Source: Candidatus Latescibacterota bacterium
Lineage (GTDB): Bacteria > Latescibacterota > UBA2968 > UBA8231
Direction of reading: 5' to 3'
Assembly: GCA_022827165.1 (NCBI GenBank)
Contig: JAJDTN010000412.1
Coordinates: forward strand, 1-9,352
DNA: 9,352 nt
Position numbers and translations under genes: made by a program. The notes below the pieces were generated by a model. The model searched no databases. It was given only the letters and a program-made list of their open reading frames with translations, and had not been told where the DNA came from. Below, piece after piece: positions 7,501 through 9,352 of this stretch. The stretch's first letter is position 1. Every line of letters begins with the position of its first letter.

Positions 7501-7783
7501 GGCGCATGAGGGCGCTGATGTGGAGGTAGGCCTCCTCGAGGTACTCCACGGCCCGGTCGGCGAGGTCCTCGAACTCCGGCTCGTAGTGGAGGAGCAGGTG
7601 CTCGCTCTCGACGAAGTGCCAGTCGAAGTCCTTGTAGCGAACCTTGTTCTTGCCGAAGCCCTGGCGCAGCTGGGAGGACAGGATGTCCTGGGCCGAGGCG
7701 ACGCCCGGCTGCCAGGCCATGGCGGCGGCCAGCAGCAGGGCGCCGGTGCGGATGCGGCGTTCACGAGAGTTCATGGTGGGCAT
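4511..7783 (-). CDS. Metallopeptidase, PD40 propeller and Omp85 barrel fusion
   Basis: This 1090-residue secreted protein joins three modules. Residues 1-31 are a signal peptide (GVASA|QD). About 45-300 form a gluzincin, peptidase-MA-like domain: HELMH at 154-158 (two His zinc ligands and catalytic Glu155), then TWIMEGLAEY (182-191), where Glu186 is the likely third ligand. Residues 312-580 contain six PD40/WD40-like propeller motifs near 321, 376, 422, 466, 510 and 554, such as DWAPDSRRLAFVG, as in TolB. An Ala/Gly/Pro-rich linker (581-718) leads to a beta-barrel (719-1090) with PLRGYAF (967-973), matching the Omp85/BamA L6 motif, then IFADLGSAW (1013-1021) and a terminal FSFGRSF. No POTRA domains are visible. 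The likely site is the outer membrane with the soluble part in the periplasm. ATG 7783 has GGAGG 7 nt upstream and overlaps the previous stop by one base; GTG at 7786 or ATG at 7774 are possible. Substrate and function are unknown. Confidence 0.9.
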   Translation of the reverse strand: MPTMNSRERRIRTGALLLAAAMAWQPGVASAQDILSSQLRQGFGKNKVRYKDFDWHFVESEHLLLHYEPEFEDLADRAVEYLEEAYLHISALMRHELSTKPPIVIFKSHYEFQQTNIIQAFLPPGVAGFAEPLRYRMVIPFNGDLDDFRNVLTHELMHIFQYDIVNRGPVRRISNPIARPPTWIMEGLAEYSTEEMNTIDEMVLRDAVLTDRLIPLEVMDSSWNYLPNTFLAYKQSHSLMEYMAANFGPEKVSRILRVWDQQTDTDRLLERLIDMDMSTLDERWQAHMRKRYWPLLQHRDYVSEFANRVVDNDEIHGLYMSPEWSLGGDMLAVLSTDGVEQHVDIIRVSNGRRVQRVTTGMRTRVFDDLTFGDGTVAWAPDGSTIALVGKDGPKDAIVLWDLYDKKLVNTLSFDDIEIVEGLDWAPDSRRLAFVGTGYGQSDLYLVDVATEQVRQLTGTSRREDHPDFHPDGRRLAFSAKVEGQFDIKVYDLDTGSQSTLVATPGDDLWPEWTPEGDRLLFVSTREGINDLFLQDLSDGREYRLTRTLSGIMNPSLSPDGQQLVLNTYYHSRREMYRMDMPTMPELRLRSDELAARVGAGPVVAAEATEAGGERPSGPDPILLVRKGAADTAAAALAGATRLGLEEAVAILDRKADTNQAMKLAEASGGDAGPAAAGEGGIPSPTGGLEDVGDALRRDTARLPGSPESALEGLPRRRYTPKLEFDGVALQMGYYSGFLAGVAQLSMSDLLGNHDLNMFTDYVGSQEINNDFTFAAGYSYHGRRPTYSAMVFNWNQYFNDNEGRGPFGGYYGIGARLTRGLVRSRQTGLLADMSYPLDVYRRVELSYSFVDEQREIAWPVQEPIDGSSTHLFKAAYVHDSLNIGLLGPTAGRRYYLSAGRTLALREGDRNFTHVEVDYRHYLRLGRWSVLGLRGTGIGSLGRDGLEYNLGGPAWFLPFYPGYNLNVGPLRGYAFSKFTGTRVALVNGEIRVPFIRNITFGWPGTFAIPAVDGAIFADLGSAWKKDQTLDPWPLQSPHVEVDPAAERVRLQGGVGFGLLVYFLAPLNFEFARRTDFKDISGWHMHFSFGRSF

Positions 7784-8583
7784 CACCCTTCCTCCGGCGT
7801 TTCCCGCGCCGGGGCGGTCCCTCGGCGGCGTTCCCTGGCCTTCGGCAGCCCGTCGATGTCGACGCTGTCCGCCGGTACCCCGCGGGCCTCCTCGGCCCTG
7901 CGGAGGTAGCCAAGATTGGCCTGGTACAACCGCTTGCCGGGGGCCAGCCGGGCGGCGAACTCATACGCCGCCCGCGCCTTCTCCCGCTCTCCGAGCCGTT
8001 CGTAGAGGATCCCCAGGTTGTTGTGCAGACTCGCCGACAGGCTGTCCACGGCGACGGCCTGCTCAAGGTGGATCCGCGCCTCCTCCCAGAGGCCCCGTTC
8101 GATGCACCAGAGAGCGTATTCGTTCACCCGCTCGACCCGCTCCCGGTCCTCCCGAGTGCGGGACTCGTACGCCCGCCGCTGCGCCTGCACCACCTCCGGG
8201 GACGGTGCCGGCCTCTCCGGGGGACGGGCAGCTTCGACCTCCGGAGGACCTCCGGGACCGGCCGGAGCGGCTTCGGCGGCCGGTCCGGCAGCCGCCAGGG
8301 AGTCCGGACCCTCCACGGCCTCCGGCGGGTGAGCTCTCTCCCCGGCGGCGGCGACGGAGTCGGGCGGCTCCGCGGCTTCGAGCGCGGACACCCCCTCTTC
8401 GGCTTCAGCCACTGCCTGGGCGGACGTGTCCTGTTGGACCTCCTCCGTCCCGGCGGGGTTCCCCCCGGCCTCCCACCAGGGCACGGCACTCTGCCGCGGC
8501 TGGCGGGCGACCTGGGTGCAGGCGGCCGCGGCCAGTGCGAGCAGGCACAGGGACAGCTTCCAGGCAGAGGTACCGGAACTCAC
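7783..8583 (-). CDS. TPR-containing lipoprotein
   Basis: The 266-residue product starts with a signal peptide and a probable lipobox (AAAC, lipidated Cys22; Ala at -3 is less usual). A long Pro/Ala/Glu-rich segment follows (about 35-132), with near-repeats PPDSVAAAG and GPDSLAAAG, probably a disordered tether. A helical C-terminal part holds two tetratricopeptide repeats, at about 150-180 (NEYALWCIERGLWEEARIHL) and 183-216 (ASLHNNLGILYERLGEREKA). A third, partial repeat starts near 218. TPRs mediate protein-protein contacts, so it may be an outer-membrane-anchored adaptor. GTG 8583 is chosen because it begins the signal peptide; only a weak AGG lies 7 nt upstream. The stop overlaps the start of the protease-barrel fusion (TGATG), which strongly suggests joint production. 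The family is otherwise unassigned. Confidence 0.85.
   Translation of the reverse strand: MSSGTSAWKLSLCLLALAAAACTQVARQPRQSAVPWWEAGGNPAGTEEVQQDTSAQAVAEAEEGVSALEAAEPPDSVAAAGERAHPPEAVEGPDSLAAAGPAAEAAPAGPGGPPEVEAARPPERPAPSPEVVQAQRRAYESRTREDRERVERVNEYALWCIERGLWEEARIHLEQAVAVDSLSASLHNNLGILYERLGEREKARAAYEFAARLAPGKRLYQANLGYLRRAEEARGVPADSVDIDGLPKARERRRGTAPARETPEEG
7791..7795 (-). promoter_or_regulatory. Ribosome binding site choosing the fusion gene start
   Basis: GGAGG on the minus strand lies within the end of the TPR lipoprotein gene, 7 nt before ATG 7783. It is only 4 nt from the in-frame GTG at 7786 and 16 nt from ATG 7774. The spacing favours ATG 7783. Confidence 0.65.
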
Positions 8584-8634
8584 GACGAGACCTGGATCGG
8601 GGAAGAGGAGACGTCGGCGAGGATGAAGAATTTG

Positions 8635-8663
8635 AATATACGCACCGGGATCGGCGGCTTCAT
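8635..8663 (-). promoter_or_regulatory. Candidate promoter of the three-gene envelope operon
   Basis: On the minus strand TATATT (8640-8635) matches the -10 consensus at 5 of 6 positions and lies in an AT-rich patch. The expected -35 position, 17 bp upstream (8663-8658), reads ATGAAG and matches only 3 of 6. It overlaps the stop of the upstream membrane-protein gene. A start near 8628 would give a leader of about 45 nt to the GTG at 8583. The same TATATT -10 is found in the much stronger promoter at 2892-2919. The weak -35 suggests an activator, another sigma factor or low activity. Confidence 0.5.
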
Positions 8664-9352
8664 GCCGGGTCGGAGACCGTCTCTCTGCTCACGGCGCCGC
8701 GTCGAGCGGGGGCCCACTGGATCAGGCACCAGCCGAGCAGCAGGTACACCGGGCCGTACTCGACCCAGGCCACCCATCCCGAGGACTGCCACGTCCCCGT
8801 TCCGCGGTAGGGCATGAGCGCCTCGTAGCCGAGGAAGGCGAGCCAGCTGAAAGCCATCCACGGCGGTGCCGGGTACATGGGCAGGAAGGCCAGGACCCAG
8901 AGCAGGTACCAGGGATGCACCACGGGGGACAGCAGCAGCAGGGCCCCCATGGAGGCCGCGACGGCGCGCACCGGGTCCCGCCAGCCGGCGGCCGCCCCCG
9001 CGGTCACCGCCGCGAGCCCCGCCAGGCAGATCCAGCGGGCCGTCATCAGGGCGCCGTCGTCCCACTCCCAGCCGGGCTTCGGGTCGGCGAGCAGGGAGTA
9101 GACCAGGCCGTAGAGGCTGTCGTTGTGACGCCACTTGACGGCGAAGGTCCGCAGCCCCGACCACATGGCCCCGCCGGCGTCGGCGTACGCGAGCCAGGCG
9201 GCGGCCGCGCCGAGGGGCACCCACACCAGGGGCCGGCGCGGTATCGGATCGAGCCACCGCCGCCAGCCCCGCGAGTCCGCCGGTTCCCAGGATCGCCAGA
9301 AGGCGGCCAGACACAGCACGGGGACCATCTTGGACAGGATCGCCGCCGTCAG
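8660..9352 (-). CDS. Polytopic membrane glycosyltransferase-like protein, C-terminal part
   Basis: Only the last 230 codons are in the window; the reading frame is open through the right edge, so the true start lies beyond it. The fragment has about seven hydrophobic segments (near 1-19, 42-58, 103-121, 128-140, 142-160, 166-178 and 194-213). It carries the motifs LSKMVPVL (6-13), KWRHNDSLYGL (73-83) and LSPVVHPWYLLWVLAFLP (141-158). The HPWYLLW segment and the WRHNDS loop are typical of polyprenol-phosphate-sugar-dependent GT-C enzymes of the GT87/DUF2029 type, which add mannose or another sugar on the outer face of the inner membrane. The catalytic acidic residue expected in the first periplasmic loop lies outside the window, so activity and substrate cannot be judged. 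The tail after 214 is short and polar. Confidence 0.75.
   Translation of the reverse strand: MTAAILSKMVPVLCLAAFWRSWEPADSRGWRRWLDPIPRRPLVWVPLGAAAAWLAYADAGGAMWSGLRTFAVKWRHNDSLYGLVYSLLADPKPGWEWDDGALMTARWICLAGLAAVTAGAAAGWRDPVRAVAASMGALLLLSPVVHPWYLLWVLAFLPMYPAPPWMAFSWLAFLGYEALMPYRGTGTWQSSGWVAWVEYGPVYLLLGWCLIQWAPARRGAVSRETVSDPA

Noticed and set aside
6074..7909. 611-codon open frame on the plus strand opposite the protease and propeller region
   Set aside because: The translation is Val/His/Glu-rich and has no recognisable motif. The minus strand there encodes HELMH and PD40 motifs, so this is an antisense shadow.

Overview
The window is a dense, very GC-rich stretch of bacterial chromosome from a diderm (Gram-negative-type) organism. 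At least six of its eight genes encode secreted, lipidated or outer-membrane proteins: signal peptides, lipoboxes, and beta-barrel proteins ending in phenylalanine. The style (short operons with 1-4 bp overlaps, frequent GTG/TTG starts, FadL-type and Omp85-type barrels, TolB-like propellers) recalls uncultured FCB-related phyla such as Eisenbacteria, Krumholzibacteriota, Latescibacterota or Gemmatimonadota. That placement is an impression from protein style, not a demonstrated assignment. I see no mobile element, CRISPR array, tRNA or rRNA.

Left block, plus strand (216-2853). tsaE (tRNA t6A modification ATPase) overlaps by 4 bp a small predicted outer-membrane beta-barrel protein of YjbH-like appearance. 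That gene overlaps by 1 bp an OmpP1/FadL-family outer-membrane protein. The three read as one transcript. The first 215 bases hold no gene I can defend.

Middle (2854-3797). A strong sigma70-like promoter (TTGACC, 16-bp spacer, TATATT) and a perfect AGGAGG site drive a single lipoprotein gene. Its product has a long Gly/Tyr-rich tract, a Ser-rich tract and a very basic C-terminus. A large GC-rich hairpin terminator follows, shared by the converging transcription units.

Right block, minus strand (8583 down to 3798). This is a three-gene operon of envelope proteins: a TPR lipoprotein, a giant fusion protein, and a lipoprotein with a possible CsgG/LpoB/TolB-N-like fold. The fusion protein is the most interesting object here. 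It joins a signal peptide, a gluzincin metallopeptidase domain with an intact HELMH site, a six-motif TolB/PD40-type beta-propeller, a low-complexity linker and an Omp85/BamA-type barrel carrying the LRGY form of the L6 motif. The genes are joined by a 1-bp overlap and a 2-nt gap, so the three products probably act together at the outer membrane. The operon appears to start from its own promoter just downstream of a truncated polytopic membrane protein resembling GT87-type (DUF2029) glycosyltransferases, which runs off the right edge.
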